Shown: positions 1-11,645, counted from the first letter of the stretch. The stretch is DNA of 64,000 bases from Adiantum capillus-veneris (GCA_014529385.2 CM043963.1:7303001-7367000), one strand, 5' to 3'. Numbers and translations: made by a program. The notes: generated from the letters alone by a model not told the origin.

Positions 1-168
1 AAAGAGCTCTTTATGGCAGATATGAATCACTCAAGGAAGGGGGGAGCGTCATCAATGACAAAGAACTTCCCAAGCTGAAGTCCAACCTTGCACACAAAGC
101 TGAAGACAACCCTATGACAAGACTGCACAAGGTCATGTCAAGGGATGACACAATTTAGAAAGGGGGAA
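1..168 (+). mobile_element. 3' internal end of LTR retrotransposon H with polypurine tract
   Basis: This is the last part of the internal region of an LTR retrotransposon whose body lies left of the window. Two purine-rich runs are visible (around 37-47 and 157-168). The second, AGAAAGGGGGAA, directly precedes TGTTTGAGG, the expected polypurine tract to 3' LTR arrangement on the plus strand. No open coding frame of a known domain is present here. The element class (gypsy or copia) cannot be told from this piece. Confidence 0.65.
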
Positions 169-1064
169 TGTTTGAGGACAGATGGAAAGGGCACCCAATT
201 GATTGGACACGTAGCTGGACACCACATTTATAGTCTATTATTTTGTCAAGCTAGTGTAGTGATACTCTATGTAAATCCTAATTCCAGAGTAGCAGTCAAT
301 TCCCTGAGTTGTAATTTTGTCATGATATTTATAAAGGTTTGTGTGAGCCGACCACTGGCCATTTAGAAATCCCTAGGCATAAAGGTCAATAACCTTAATG
401 TGAAAGGAGGCTTATTTTTAGAGAAGAAGAAAGAGCTCAGAAAACGTACGCTCAAGCTACGAGCTGCTCCAACCTTGTAATTGACTTTTCTAATGACTGG
501 GTAATCTGTTTTCAAATCCAAAACTTACATTGTGTTCCTCTCTCTTTGCCCTTCAATTCAAGTGTAAGCATTGTCAGTTTTGTTGTGGTCTACGACTACT
601 TGTCTATGAGCTATAATTGTAGATTTGAGTGCTTAAATAACTGTTTATAGTTGTTTTCACCATAGGAGCGTGTTCCTAGACCATAGGGCGACCTTTCTAG
701 ATAGTTCTGTTGCAGTTTTCATGACCTTTTTCATGATGGATCCTGATTTTAGTACCTTGTTGTATTGCAACCAGACTTGTTAGGATAGTGTCCCTAGGTG
801 TCTTAGACCTCCTCCTAAAGTTTCATTTCATTTCGAGTCTGTTCGAGTGGCGAAATGGCGTGATGAGAAAGGACATAGGCAGATTTCCCTGATCATTGAG
901 TGTTGGTTTGCTTGTGAGTTAGTATGTTTGCTTGTTAAGGTTCACTTATTGAGATTGACGATCTTAAAGAGTCTATGTGCCCCATCCGAATCACTTTCCC
1001 TGAGTATTGACATTATGTTAGTGCCAGAAAGCTATGTTGCAGACGTCGCGGCGACCTGCTAACA
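169..1064 (+). repeat. 3' LTR of element H
   Basis: An 896-bp LTR, bounded on the left by the polypurine tract and the canonical TG (TGTTTGAGGACA) and on the right by CTAACA. The right edge is placed where sequence homologous to a gypsy reverse transcriptase (minus strand) resumes abruptly at 1065. A TATAAAG motif at 330-336 is a plausible LTR promoter element. Only this LTR is in the window, so no LTR pair comparison or target duplication can be made; the duplicated target would begin GCAAA at 1065. Confidence 0.65.
330..336 (+). promoter_or_regulatory. TATA-like box in LTR H
   Basis: TATAAAG lies 161 bp into the 3' LTR, where U3 promoters of plant LTR elements commonly sit. Assignment rests on motif and position only. 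Confidence 0.3.
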
Positions 1065-4000
1065 GCAAATTCATCCACAATTGGGCCAATACCCACATTG
1101 CAGATTGTTACCTTGTTAATTGGCTGCATATCCTGTTTGAACCTTAAAGTAACATTTTTCTTTGCAACAGTGAACCATCGGTTAGAGTATGGCACACATG
1201 ATGGCTCCAAAATTCCCATTTGTATCTTCTCATTAAGCAAATTGATAAGCTTTGGCAAGTGAGCTTTAGGAACTAGAATGGTACGTAAGCTCCATGGCAT
1301 GTGAGGAACAATGAATATAACCATAGGTGAAACAATATTTAGATCCACACACCAATCTCACTTGGCTCAAAAGCAAAAGCTTTATCGTGTTGTTTGAGCA
1401 TACCTTGAAAGCACTTGATTTCCTCTTCATTGAGAAAACCATCTTCTCCAACCTTCAGTTGCTGCAATGTCTCTTTAGTGAATTTATGTCCAATGCTCTT
1501 AGGATTTATGAGCGTAGACTGTCAAGAAGCTTCTTTAATCACCCATCACTTTCCTCTGGTAGAGGTGTAGCCACTGGTCTCACTTTCTTTGCAATTGTCT
1601 TGTACTTCATCTCTACCTGTGCTTCTACTTCTTTACCCAAGTCATCCTCAATATGCATAAGTGCCTCATATATGTCCAGCTCTTCGTACATGTCCATTGC
1701 GTGCACCTTAACAACTTCAGTTCCACTTTCTAACCTGTTTTGCTTGATATCCTCAAGCTCTGACATAGTGTCAATATACAAAATCTCTTTTAAGATTCTT
1801 GAAATCACATCATCTAGTTCTAGCGCATCACATCCCTGCAATTCACTTTGAATGCTTGTGACATATTGTTTCTCCCACTTAGGTAAATCATTAAATTTCC
1901 TATAAGATACTGAACCCTCAAATGTCAGCCCCAAAAATCTTGAAGAGAAGGTTTCTCTTTGCAAGAACTTCTCCTCACTTGTACCACCATAGTCCCACTT
2001 GATAGTGGCACCCCAAGAAAATCTTGAGCAAATCTTTGTTCTTTGAACTCTTTGCGTATCTTTGGCATTGATGATCACGTAAATCATCTTTGTTTTTGGC
2101 ATGGTCAACACATACAGTTAGAAATTGAACTTCTTTCTTACCATCTCGGCTCTGAACCCTGGCATAGGCCGAGCCATCATCTAGTACCTTAGTTTCCATC
2201 CTCACAGCTGTAATGTAGGGCTGCCCCAGAATCAGTGGGGGTAGGAGAAATTCTCTTGTATAAAAACGTTTTGCTCATCACAGACATCCCCAATAGTTAC
2301 CTTAACATTTGCACATGAACCGTAAAGATCTCCAAGATGCATGTTGGCAGCTCGAATCCGCCACCCGTATCCACATCAATAGACCACGTCCCTTTCTGGT
2401 GCAAATTCTTTGCCATAAGATTGATTTTTGAACCATAATCTATAAGGGCTAAGACCAGCTCCTCAATGTCGCCAAGCTTTACCACTGTTTCTATCATTGC
2501 TCTTGCCCAATGAGTCCTTGAAAAGTGACTCTTGCGTATAGTTTCTTCATCTTCATCATCATTAAAATGCATGTTTCTCACCTCGGGTACAACCAGGTTT
2601 GAAACCACCACCGGCTTTGACTCTTCTTCTTCAAGATCTGGTAAATATTCTTCATAATCATACAAAATTGCTTTAATGTGACGACCCACTTGGCTCTTAA
2701 CTAGATCTGGCTCTTGATCACTCGGTATCTGTCGCTTCCTTTTTATAATGTCTATGATCACCTCATGGAACTCGCGCTTGGCAATTCCCAGAATATCCCC
2801 CAATGTGAGCTCCACTTTACTATTCAGAATACATTCTTCAAAAACCTTCTTCAAATCTGTAGCCAATTCAATATCAGATTTGAGTTTATATGAGGGCCCT
2901 TTAGGCTTACCTTGCTTTTTGTCCTTCGGAGCCTCCTCCATAACCACTTCAAGAGCAGGCCCTTCTTCTTTCTTGTTGTTGGATCTCGTTGGCCTTTTCA
3001 ACATCTCAGCAACCTCTTCATTCCTTTTCCACTTCTCTTCCACCATAGCTTCATTGGCTTGAGCTTTAGCAATATATGCATACACTAAAAGACAATCCAC
3101 TGGATCGGTCCACCCAGTGGTTTCCCGAATCAAATTCCCTACCTGGCGTAACTTACCATACGTTTCCTTACCTACTTCTGATGTCTTTAAAGCATATGGC
3201 CAAAACAGGCCCTTTGCACCTCTACCCTCATCATCTCCCTTACCACAAACCTGCAGCCCATATGTAGCTGCTTCCACAAGAGCAACATTATGCTGTATTT
3301 CTTCCACTAGCTTCTTCATACCGCCCGTACCAAAGTTTAAGCGGAGCATTTGTCCTGTTGCCCTGAGATGAATCTTCCTGTCTTTCCAGAAAACCACATT
3401 CTTCTTGTAAGCTTCATCAAACTCATTGCACTCTTTCACATACCTGTGGTCTTCACTATTGCAACACATGCATCGAGTATCCCAGTTTTTATGTGGTGGC
3501 TGCTACTGCTTACGTTCAAAACTAGACACTTTGCAGCTAACCCTTCAAATTTAAGTTTTGAAATTTAAATTCAGCTCTTGAATACCTTTACCCAGATCGT
3601 CGAGAACGGGCCCTTCCACCCTAGGTACTGTCTAGGGTAATTTCTCTTTAATCTCTTCTTCAACATCATCTGTTACCTCGACTACGATCTGCTTGTTAAA
3701 TCGCTTCTACCGTTTTACAATCATATTCACCGCTTCAGACACTATTTTCCAATCTGATGTCAATCCCAGTTCTCATGTCAGGTCCTCCAATAATTGCACC
3801 AAATTCTTTTGAAGTCGCAGATCAGCAGCTTGAATAAACAATTCCACCTTCTAATCCTTCAAAGAACGTTGTTCTGTTGATGACAACTAATCAAAATTCT
3901 TTTCAAACTCTCATAACAGTTCTCGTGCAGATAAAATTTTACACTTCTTCTACACCCACTTCATAAAACTCTGTCTAGTCACCCTCTGAGAATCTTCCAG

Positions 4001-4334
4001 AAAATATTCCTCTTGCAACGCCGTCTTAAAGTCCTGCCAGTTTGGTCCTTGAGCCCGCCTGAATTTCTTTAATCCGGGCCCTAAGTTCTAGCATTGCAAT
4101 CAGATGAAATCCATCCACTGAGTCATGGTCTTCAATTCCATTATCTTCCATAGACTGCTCATAAAAATTGCAAAATTTTGAAATATCTCATCCTTCAAAC
4201 CGCAGCAACTTCTCTGTAACACTTTGACGAGATTTATGAATCCACTATTGCAGATTATGTTGTTGCTGGGTAGCCTGTTGTTGCTGCATGTACGCTGCAA
4301 ACTACTGCAAGGCTACCTCTTCTGGTGTAGACAT
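1065..4334 (-). pseudogene. Degenerate Ty3/gypsy gag-pol, element A1 (gag, protease, start of RT)
   Basis: Read on the minus strand this is a gypsy polyprotein in order gag, zinc knuckle, protease, linker, RT start. Gag begins near 4334 with MSTPEEVALQ, then a Gln-rich stretch. Stops interrupt it repeatedly to about 3480. A knuckle-like CMCCNSEDH...C lies near 3450-3470. The 2297-3469 frame is open for 390 codons and ends in a retropepsin-like domain, but the catalytic D-S/T-G reads ALIDYGSKINLM, so Ser/Thr is Tyr. The RT start (1065-1300) has GILEPS...PYSNRWFTV and RFKQDMQPINKVTI, typical of gypsy RT. The coding stops at 1065 where LTR H is inserted; the RT active site, RNase H and integrase would lie outside the window. 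Frameshifts and stops make it non-functional. Confidence 0.8.
2297..3469 (-). pseudogene. A1 gag C-terminus and retropepsin-like domain
   Basis: The longest surviving open frame of element A1 (390 codons). It starts in the gag zinc knuckle region, runs through a Lys/Glu-rich coiled linker (motifs EEVAEMLKRPTRSNNKK and EEGPALEVVMEEAPKDKK) and ends in the protease at roughly residues 325-385. The active-site triad is D-Y-G instead of D-S/T-G, which should abolish activity. After 2297 the frame continues only through a shift into 1975-2205, which carries the METKVLDDGSAYARV and KKEVQFLTV motifs of the same polyprotein. It is the same element as the overall A1 entry. Confidence 0.7.
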
Positions 4335-4892
4335 AGGCTTCCGCTATTTTCCCACCCCAGCTCGAGTTTCACGTCGGGTTCACCAGGTGTCGGGGGATAT
4401 GTGCTCGAAATGTGAACCCGGTCAGCATCGGGCTGCTAGCTGTGGGAGAAGAGTAGAAGAAAAGATGCACTACACCGCAAATTTATCAAGCAACCTCTTC
4501 AAAACAGGATCAAAGTGCTAAATTAATTGATTTTTATGATGCCAGCAAAATCTGATGCACTTTAGCCAAGGCGGTACTGTTAACAGAACTGTCGGCTTAA
4601 TTAACTGCAAATTAAGGAGTTTAAGCTCTCGTTTACAAAAACTAGGCCAAATTATTTTAGCCTGCAATGATTCAAGGTGTCTGCCAATGATCGATGTCGA
4701 TAATCATAAGACAAACATGTCAATTTACCGCAAAAAGTTCCCCTGTGTTGCTAATTCTACTTATTATCTCGGTCACAAATGGTTTCCTCTCCGCAAGAGA
4801 GAGAAAGAATCCCGCTTTGCTGAGCTCTAACCCTTCCTTTGACTCCTTGCTTATCTCTCCCCTTTTCCAAGGCTTTGCTTTGCTTCTCTACC

Positions 4893-4895
<3 letters not shown>

Positions 4896-4960
<65 letters not shown>
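4896..4960 (+). repeat. (AG)n microsatellite
   Basis: About 65 bp of uninterrupted AG repeat. Smaller GA arrays follow at about 5040-5061 and 5288-5303. Apparent Arg-Glu repeat proteins across these arrays are artefacts. Confidence 0.95.
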
Positions 4961-4964
<4 letters not shown>

Positions 4965-5727
4965 CTTTGTCTTGCCCTTGTTCAAGATTGAGAGCAGGAG
5001 AGCTTGGAGCTCTTGCCTTCCTTTGATTGATTGATCACGAGAGAGAGAGAGAAAGAGAGAAATCTCTTTGCTCTCACTTGCTTACCCTCGAGGAAGAGAA
5101 AGACCCGCTTTGCCCCTCAATACGAGACAGGGAACAAGCCCATTGCTCTTCCTTCCGAGCTCCCAGACTCTCTTCTCCGGTCTCCGTCACAACTCCCCAC
5201 ACTCTCCTCTCCTCGTTTCCCTTTGCATGCCGAGGACAAAGAGAGAGAGAAGGCTTTGCTTTCTTGCCGAAGACAAGCCGAGAGCTAGAGAGAGAGAGAG
5301 AGATTTTGCCTGCCAAGGATGAGCCGAGAACTCCTTGCTTCCTCTCTGAACCCCCTTCTTTTCTTGCTCGCCACACAAGCCTATTATTAGCCCCCTTTTT
5401 CCCCCTAAGCAACGACGTTGCAAGGGGCGTAAAAATATCCCTTGATGATGTGGCAGGGCCGGATCCTGACTAGCGTGAAATTCGCCGAGAGAAGCAGCAA
5501 ACGGAGCGCAAGTCCCTGCTGAGTGTTTTTTGTCTCTTGGCCATGCTTATCCGAGCTCCTTCTTGCCCTTCTCCTTCTCTTGCGCTACTCGTTCGCTGCT
5601 CTCGCCATCGCCCGCGCTTTTTTTTCTTTTTCCTTCGCTTCACACCATCTTAAAATTAGGGTGGCCCCCTTCACAATGGGCGGCCAAAGCTTCCAATGGC
5701 TTGGGCGGGTGGCTTTTGTAAGGGTAC

Positions 5728-5895
5728 CACATTTGGGCATACATGCCGGCCATAGCCCTTGCAAGGGCGCCACTTTTGGCATACATGCCGGCCATCATTA
5801 CACTCCATGAGACGACATTTCAATCAATGAGCTCATCAAGATCTTTTTGTGCTTTCGTAACAGCACCATATTAGGCATACACGCCAGACATGGAT
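5728..5895 (+). repeat. Short degenerate repeat with GGCATACATGCCGGCCAT
   Basis: The motif GGCATACATGCCGGCCAT occurs twice, near 5738-5755 and 5778-5795, each preceded by a CCACxTTTGG-like phrase. A third diverged copy (AGGCATACACGCCAGACAT) lies near 5873-5891. It sits in the presumed leader/LTR of A1. Confidence 0.6.
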
Positions 5896-6499
5896 GAGAG
5901 CCCTAAACTGACAATATCATCATGGCTTTAACTTCCTGTATCAACATCTCGCACAATGCCACATGCTTCAAGATGCTAATATAGGTAATTGCATTTTGAG
6001 AGAGACCGTGTCTTTGAAAATAGCCAGCTTCTTGGCCCTGCCTCTGTTGGGTTTATCTTGCAATCATTGCATTCCAAGAGACAACATTCCGGACATGATA
6101 CTCCTCAAGCACTTACTGCTCCCGCATATCAAAACCTGAATGAAGCTCAAAAATTCCCAGATAGCACTCTGACCGAGCCGACCGGACTGGTACGGTATCG
6201 GCCCCTAGTGAATCTTAAACGACCAATAACCTGGCAACCAAAACTCCGATTGCTGATCTGAAAGGACTGACGTGCTCCACAAAGTGAGCACTTCAGGCGC
6301 ATGCATTCACTTCATTTTTGTCCCCTCAGCTGTAGTTGCCCAATCCGGTACAAATTTGCAATTGACTCAACCTTCAAACTGCCATAACTTTTGCATCGTA
6401 GCTCCAATTGACGAGTCGTAAAGACAGGCCGGTAGAGCACTTCAAGCACTACAATTTTAGATTATAATCTCCCATCTGTGATCACTTCAAGCATATTCC

Positions 6500-7680
6500 T
6501 TCTTAGCATAATTAAGGCATGTGTTGGCCCTTTTAGCCGCATTTGACATACATTCAGCATTAAACTTGGTTGTTACCAGGCCTTGAACACTATTCATTAA
6601 TCATCTAAGCTTCAAGCGAGCTTGACGTGCATTTTTTTGGTATCTTTCTTGGCATGGAAGTGGAGCTACAGGACAACGTAGTGAAGGTGGAAATCTGCCA
6701 CCTGCTCAGCTCTCAAAGTTTGTTCGAAGAGTGAAACATTTGTATATGGATTCTTGACCCATTTTACTTCTTTGCAACACACTTAACTACCTATTATGGT
6801 CACATTCATTGTGTTTTTGTAACCATTCTCACAACTCCAATTTCTCTTGTCAGGACATCTCTAGCCTCATATCCCCACTTTGCACGCTAGTTGGAGTCCT
6901 CTTTGTGGCTCTATCCTCAGGATGCACAGCTCTTGATTTTTTCAAGGCATCTAGAGTCTCTTCTTATAGATCATACTAGGAGCTTCACTGCCCGTGTATA
7001 TAGTCAATGGAAGCCTCAAACACAAGGATTGCATTGGTTTGAGCACTAAAAATTGCGATTCTCTCTGATCTACTATCGAGTATCTATGCCTATACTTGTC
7101 AAGCATGATTATGTGGCTACCTTTGCCTTCAATGTATGTAAAAACATACAATCAAGTGTGCTCTAACAACTCTCCAATGTAGGGCTCATCGAACTTGTAA
7201 TAGTGCATTTTCTCACCATTATTGTATTTTTCAACCCCACGTGAGTGTGGTTCATGTTGACTCATGTTGTCTCATTTACTCACCTCAGTTTTGATTTTGG
7301 AATGTCCAACTTAGGCGACTTATCCTCCAACTCTATGTCAACTTGGTATTTGTTGCTCATCATTCCTCATTTGTCCGCAATATTGAGATTTTGTATGACA
7401 AGATACATTATTCCCTCATCATCAAGTATCAATCACCATAGACCATAGGCACTAGATCCTTGAACTCACTCCGTCTCTCTTCTAATTTATGTAGTAGTGA
7501 TGCATACCATCTTTCTAAATTTTTGCACTTTGATCATTTTCGAATTGATTTTTCAAGTGCAAAAATTTCATTGTGGATGTTGGTTGCAATGGTCGTGCTT
7601 CCATGTTTATTCCAGAGCTCAGGGATTGGGAGCACCATTGGAGCTCAGCGAGGAGGCAGGCAGAGAAGCAACAAAAACTG
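6500..7680. other. No gene recognised
   Basis: A 66-codon minus frame at 6951-7151 has no motif I recognise and is bounded by stops in all directions. The rest is AT-rich sequence of the type seen in decayed repeats. Confidence 0.4.
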
Positions 7681-7683
7681 CAA

Positions 7684-7993
7684 CACATTTTTACAGATCT
7701 GTTTTGGCCTACCAAAACGTCTTCATTCAAGAAGATTCCCGCATGACCTAACCGTTTTTTGTCCTCTTCAACTTTGTAGAAGAAAGTTTTCTCAAAATCT
7801 TCACCAATTTTGAGATACGTCACTCAAACTGCCTGCACATCTAGGGTACACAGATGCAGATTTTTATAGATCTATTTCGACCTATTAAAACAACACATTT
7901 CAGGTCCATTCCCACGATTCCCAACCATTTTTGCACGGTCTACAGCTTTGTAGCAGGAAGTTTCTGCAAATTTTGAATAATTGGGAGATATGG
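7684..7993 (+). repeat. Two-copy degenerate tandem repeat, period about 172 bp
   Basis: Copy 1 (about 7684-7816) and copy 2 (about 7856-7993) share an ordered series of phrases: TTTTTACAGATCTGTTTTGG versus TTTTTATAGATCTATTTCGA, then an ATTCCC phrase, AACCxTTTTT, CTTTGTAG, GAAGTTT and GAGATA. Divergence is high, so this is an old duplication, perhaps inside an LTR. Confidence 0.55.
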
Positions 7994-9270
7994 GCTGAGC
8001 GTCTGCAGGGTATCCGAAAAGTTGAAGATTATGTATGCATATTGTGGTGATTAGCTACATTCGGAGAGCTCGAATTGGAGCTTTGTCATTCTCTTGTTTT
8101 GCACATGATATTTTTCTCTCAGTGAAGAGAGTGTGGGTTGATATTTTCAATAAATTTATGCGCATATGTTGAGAACACTTTGTGGATGTATGCATTCTTG
8201 TGGACTCTCAGGTTTGAGAGTGGCTTCATCACAGGTTATGTGCATTGACTTATGCGATTGAGCAGATTTCAAAAAGTGCGGTGCATAGATTTGCAAAGAG
8301 TTTTGCAAGAATTTTTGGCATGATTGCGAGCTGAATTTTTAGCTGATTTGGATGCTCATTTGCTACACATTTGGTACATGTTTGATGCTCGTTGACATTG
8401 CCATGTGGATGCACATGATGCGCGCTTTTCAGCGGATGATATTCTTCGCCTTGCAATGGCATATGTGGGCTGATTTTCAGCTATTTTGAGCACCAATTTG
8501 TTCCATATTTTGGTTAGTGTGTATCCAAGTTTATGCTAGTATATATCTCGCTTATAGAGTGCAGTTGATGCACTTTGTGTTTCAGATTGCAGGATTGTTT
8601 TCCAAGTTTACGGAGTTGAGACTTTGGGGCAACTCATGTATGCTTGAGTGCAGATTTTGCGCATGATTTGCTCGTGGTTTTGAGCATGTTTATGGCATGT
8701 ATGGTTATTATGGTTAGATAGCCAAATACTACCGAAACCCTGTCGATTTATTCTTGCGAGTTTATTTGTTTAAACGCATGGTTTGCAATCGTCTTTTGAT
8801 TGCATTTGGCACTCAGTGGTTGCTTTGCCATAGTGTTTTGGCATCACATTGTGAGAGTGTTTTCTCACCAGATTACGTCATTTGACATATATGTGGTAAT
8901 CTCTTTAGGAGGAAGATTGTTGATGATAGTTTCATCAGTTACCACATAGTGCTCCTGGATTAGAGCGGGGTTTTTGGCATCATTTGAGCGGTTTTGCTCA
9001 CTTGTTCGTTACATTGATTGTTATATTTGTTGACACTTCTTTTAGACATCTTATGCCAGCTTATGTTGTACTTGATCGTACTTGGTGTATGAGTTAGCCA
9101 AGCTTTGGCTATTGTGAGTTCATCGATTTGTGCTTGGTATTGTCACAGGTTAATGCCATGGATTTGGCATGTACATCATTGTCAGGGTTTGTGCTTTTCC
9201 ATACAAAGTTTGATTGAAAAGTAGGTATGCATGATGCATTGACTCGGTTGGGTAGAGTGTTGCACTACAG
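7994..9270. other. Non-coding, probable decayed repeat upstream of copia A
   Basis: No coding domain is seen. ATGTGGTAA near 8890 and TTACCACAT near 8939 form a possible 9-bp stem around a purine-rich AGGAGGAAGATTGTTG, which resembles a polypurine tract and LTR start but could not be paired with another LTR. The 5' LTR of copia A (expected to begin TGTTGGGGTAAATCCCC) is not here. Confidence 0.35.
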
Positions 9271-10085
9271 GGCATGGATGTTAGGCCAGAGTCTATGACT
9301 GAGAGTGGGAGGACTTGGATGAGCTTGCACATTCGACAATCAGGTTACACCTTGGTGAGTCTGTCTATCGCATTGGTTTGGATGCATGTACATCTAAAGA
9401 GTTATGGGAAAGATTGTGCAATGCTTTTGGCACAAATGAGTCTAGAGAAATGCCTATAGTCAAAGGACGATCTTGCAGGCATAAAGATATTGTGTGTTGG
9501 CATTGTGGTCATACAGAGCATGTACATAGGTGTTGTTTTCGGCAGATGAGACAGCACAAGAGACAGCACAGGAGGGATGATATCACTTTGGATAAGGTGG
9601 GAGCAGATGTAGCATATGTGGCTACGCATGACAAGATGTCACCTTTGCTTCCATGTTTACTCTTGCCTTTCTTATGTCGGTTTTTGACGACATATTACCT
9701 TCGCATTGGATACTAGATGTGAGTGCTAGATTTCATGTCACGCCGAGTCGTGAGTGGTTAGCACATATGCTAGTGGTATGCTTAGACGTGTGTGTCTAGC
9801 TGATGGTTTAGTGCATGAAGTAGTTGGTGCGGGAGATGTCAGACTATCATTGCCGAGTGGTGCATCATACGTGTTGCAAGATGTACACCATGTGCCAGGT
9901 TTGACACAGAGCTTAATCTCTGTGAGTCAGTTACGAGACAGCGGATGCTAGTAGGTAGTGCTGGATGAGCACAGTTTCAGATTGCATCGTGGACAGCTAG
10001 TCATAGCGAGAGGTTCTAGTGTTGGCGCAATTCATGTGATGCAAGTACGTCACATACGAGATAGCAAAATCTTCGTGAGTACGTA
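9270..10085 (+). pseudogene. Ty1/copia gag and protease remnant (copia A)
   Basis: The plus strand encodes the C-terminal half of a copia gag followed by protease. Gag motifs STIRLHLGESV and TSKELWERLCNAFG are at 9330-9420. A CCHC zinc knuckle is intact: CWHCGHTEHVHRCC, near 9496-9537 (C-X2-C-X4-H-X4-C). The protease start reads WILDVSARFHVTPSREW near 9703, where copia elements have W-x-L-D-S-G-A; Ser-Gly is lost. The rest of the protease (SLPSGASYVLQDVHHVPGL, SLISVSQLRDSG) follows after a frameshift. The frame breaks several times, so this is a fossil. The 5' LTR and primer site were not found. Confidence 0.75.
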
Positions 10086-10098
10086 GCCATGCAGAGAA

Positions 10099-10686
10099 AT
10101 GAGGCATGTCTCCTTTGCGGATAGGTTGCATGATGCTTCAGTTTGTGAGCATGTTGCACCAGTTGTGCAGCAGGGCATGTCATTTGTGGATATGATGACG
10201 GATATGGATGGCTTGAGTGCTAAGGATTTAACCGTGATTCAGCCATTCATGGATATGCTTAGGCCAGAGGCTGATGTATGCGAGTTAGAGCTAGGCATTG
10301 CTCTTACCACACAGGGTTCAGGATTGAGAGATGCTCTTGGTGCGCATGTGACATGCGACGGACATGACAATGGATTCCAGGGATCGGAGTTCGGGTGTCA
10401 GGGTGATTTCCATGAGTGGAGTTATGAGTCAGATTTGAGTGAGATGGTCGGATCGGCAGATATTGCTAGGATTGCATCAGCATTTGGGAGTCTCATGTAC
10501 GAGATACTGATCTCAAGACCCGTGATTGCATTTGCAGTGGGAGTAGTTAGTCGAGTAGTGACTGACGTTGTCCTTGAGCATAGCGACACTTTGCAGTGTA
10601 TGGTGAGATACCTGCAGGATATGTGTGGCTTTGGTGAGGAGTATGGTGTCGATCACTCTATACCTTCTCTACAATTAGAGTTGGAT
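10099..10686 (+). pseudogene. Clean 196-codon frame ending in copia RT/RNase H tail (copia A)
   Basis: The second half of this frame matches the end of copia RT: SAFGSLMYEILISRPVIAFA and AVGVVSRVV, then QCMVRYLQDMCGFG, corresponding to the A-V-G-S-L-M-Y ... R-P-D-I-A-x-A-V-G-V-V-S-R block (here RPVIA). The first about 120 codons (acidic, starting MRHVSFADRLHDAS) match no pol domain I know. GAG pre-integrase, integrase and most of RT are missing, so protease is followed almost directly by the RT tail: an internal deletion derivative. The frame is broken at 10687 by insertion of element B and should resume at 20349. Confidence 0.6.
10682..10686. other. Target site duplication TGGAT (left) of element B
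   Basis: TGGAT directly precedes TGTTAACTGAG and is repeated at 20349-20353 directly after GTTAACA. Five bp is the usual duplication length for LTR retrotransposon integrases. Confidence 0.75.
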
Positions 10687-11623
10687 TGTTAACTGAGTCA
10701 ACGTCAGTTAACAGAAGCTGCTAAAGACCGAAGACATACGGATTCACATCGAGGATGAATATTAAGAAGCAGTAAAGATTGGAATTACACATTTTCCACG
10801 TTTTTCCCAAAATGGTCACGTATTGTAAATTCCCGATTTATTTCAAGCCATTGTAATATTTCTAATGTGTTACAGGCTCAATGGGAGTTCCAAGTTGTAA
10901 AGAATAGATCATTTACTATGATTAGGTTGCAGATTCAGTAAGTGGTGAGCCCTAAAGGCCTTGGGCGCCCGGACATTGCATATTTTTACCCTAGGTATAT
11001 AAGACATTGTGTAAAAGAAACTAGGATTCTCAAGCTCATTTGTTGACAGCACTCTTTGGTGAGAGCTCTTGAGGTGTGTGGCTATGGAGTCCTTGAGCGG
11101 TCCTTGAGCTTATCCTTGCTCATGAGACTTGATTAACACTAATCAATGATTCATTCTCTCTCACTATGCCTCTCTCATGCTTCTTATGATTGCCTATGAT
11201 GCTTAGGTTAGCTAGATCTACACTAATTAGTGGTTAATCCCTGTCTAATCTTGTGCGATTGCCCTCTTTTGCTTGTGTGTACATGTAGGTTTGATTGGAG
11301 TGTGGTGCTTTGATAGATCTATGTGTGTGTGTGCTTGCGATTAGTGTGTTGCATGATAGGATTAGTGTTATGTGCGTCTTGCAATCGTAGTGTGTGTGTT
11401 TGGGTTGATTAGAGGTGAAGAGAAGTGGATATGGAGGTGCCCTTCATTGTGGCTTAGCTCCTCCATAGGCCAAGAAGCTCACCTTGTAGAGTTAACCATT
11501 TGTGTTGCCACGATTAGTTCACTAACCGTGTGAGTGTTTCCATGCCCCAGTAGGGTAGCTCATCCCTCCATATTGACAATTTTGTTGGTCATTGGAGCTA
11601 CTGCAATGATGGAACCCCCAACA
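10687..11623 (+). repeat. 5' LTR of element B
   Basis: A 937-bp LTR, TGTTAACTGAG...CCAACA, matching 19147-20066 over its length. Its first 27 bp form a perfect inverted repeat, TGTTAACTGA/TCAGTTAACA with a 7-nt spacer. TATATAAG at 10996-11003 is a likely TATA box and is conserved in the other LTR (19452-19459). It ends immediately before the primer binding site. Confidence 0.85.
10996..11003 (+). promoter_or_regulatory. TATA box in LTR B
   Basis: TATATAAG, conserved at the matching place in both LTRs and about 310 bp from the LTR start, compatible with a U3 promoter directing element transcription. Confidence 0.45.
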
Positions 11624-11645
11624 TTTGGTGCCATTGCCGGGGACG
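11624..11645 (+). other. Primer binding site of element B (tRNA-Asp type)
   Basis: TTTGGTGCCATTGCCGGGGA directly follows the 5' LTR end. It closely resembles the TGGCGCCGTTGCCGGGGA binding site known from plant Tat/Athila gypsy elements, attributed to tRNA-Asp. The match is from memory of the family. Confidence 0.65.

Larger units (their letters stand above)
4335..6500 (-). repeat. Probable leader and 5' LTR region of element A1
   Basis: Upstream of the A1 gag start (minus strand) there is no coding sequence. The stretch holds GA-rich arrays and, at about 6360-6450, text resembling the dispersed LTR A copies at 38467-40103 and 58140-60070 (shared phrases such as CCATAACTTTTGC, ACTCCGATTG and GATCTGAAAG). 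A leader followed by an LTR is therefore the natural reading. I could not find a clean primer binding site or LTR boundaries, so extent and identity are uncertain. Confidence 0.35.

Noticed and set aside
8880-9000. 5' LTR end and PBS of copia A
   Set aside because: The sequence AGGAGGAAGATTGTTG looks like a PPT/LTR start but does not match the 3' LTR start at 20473.
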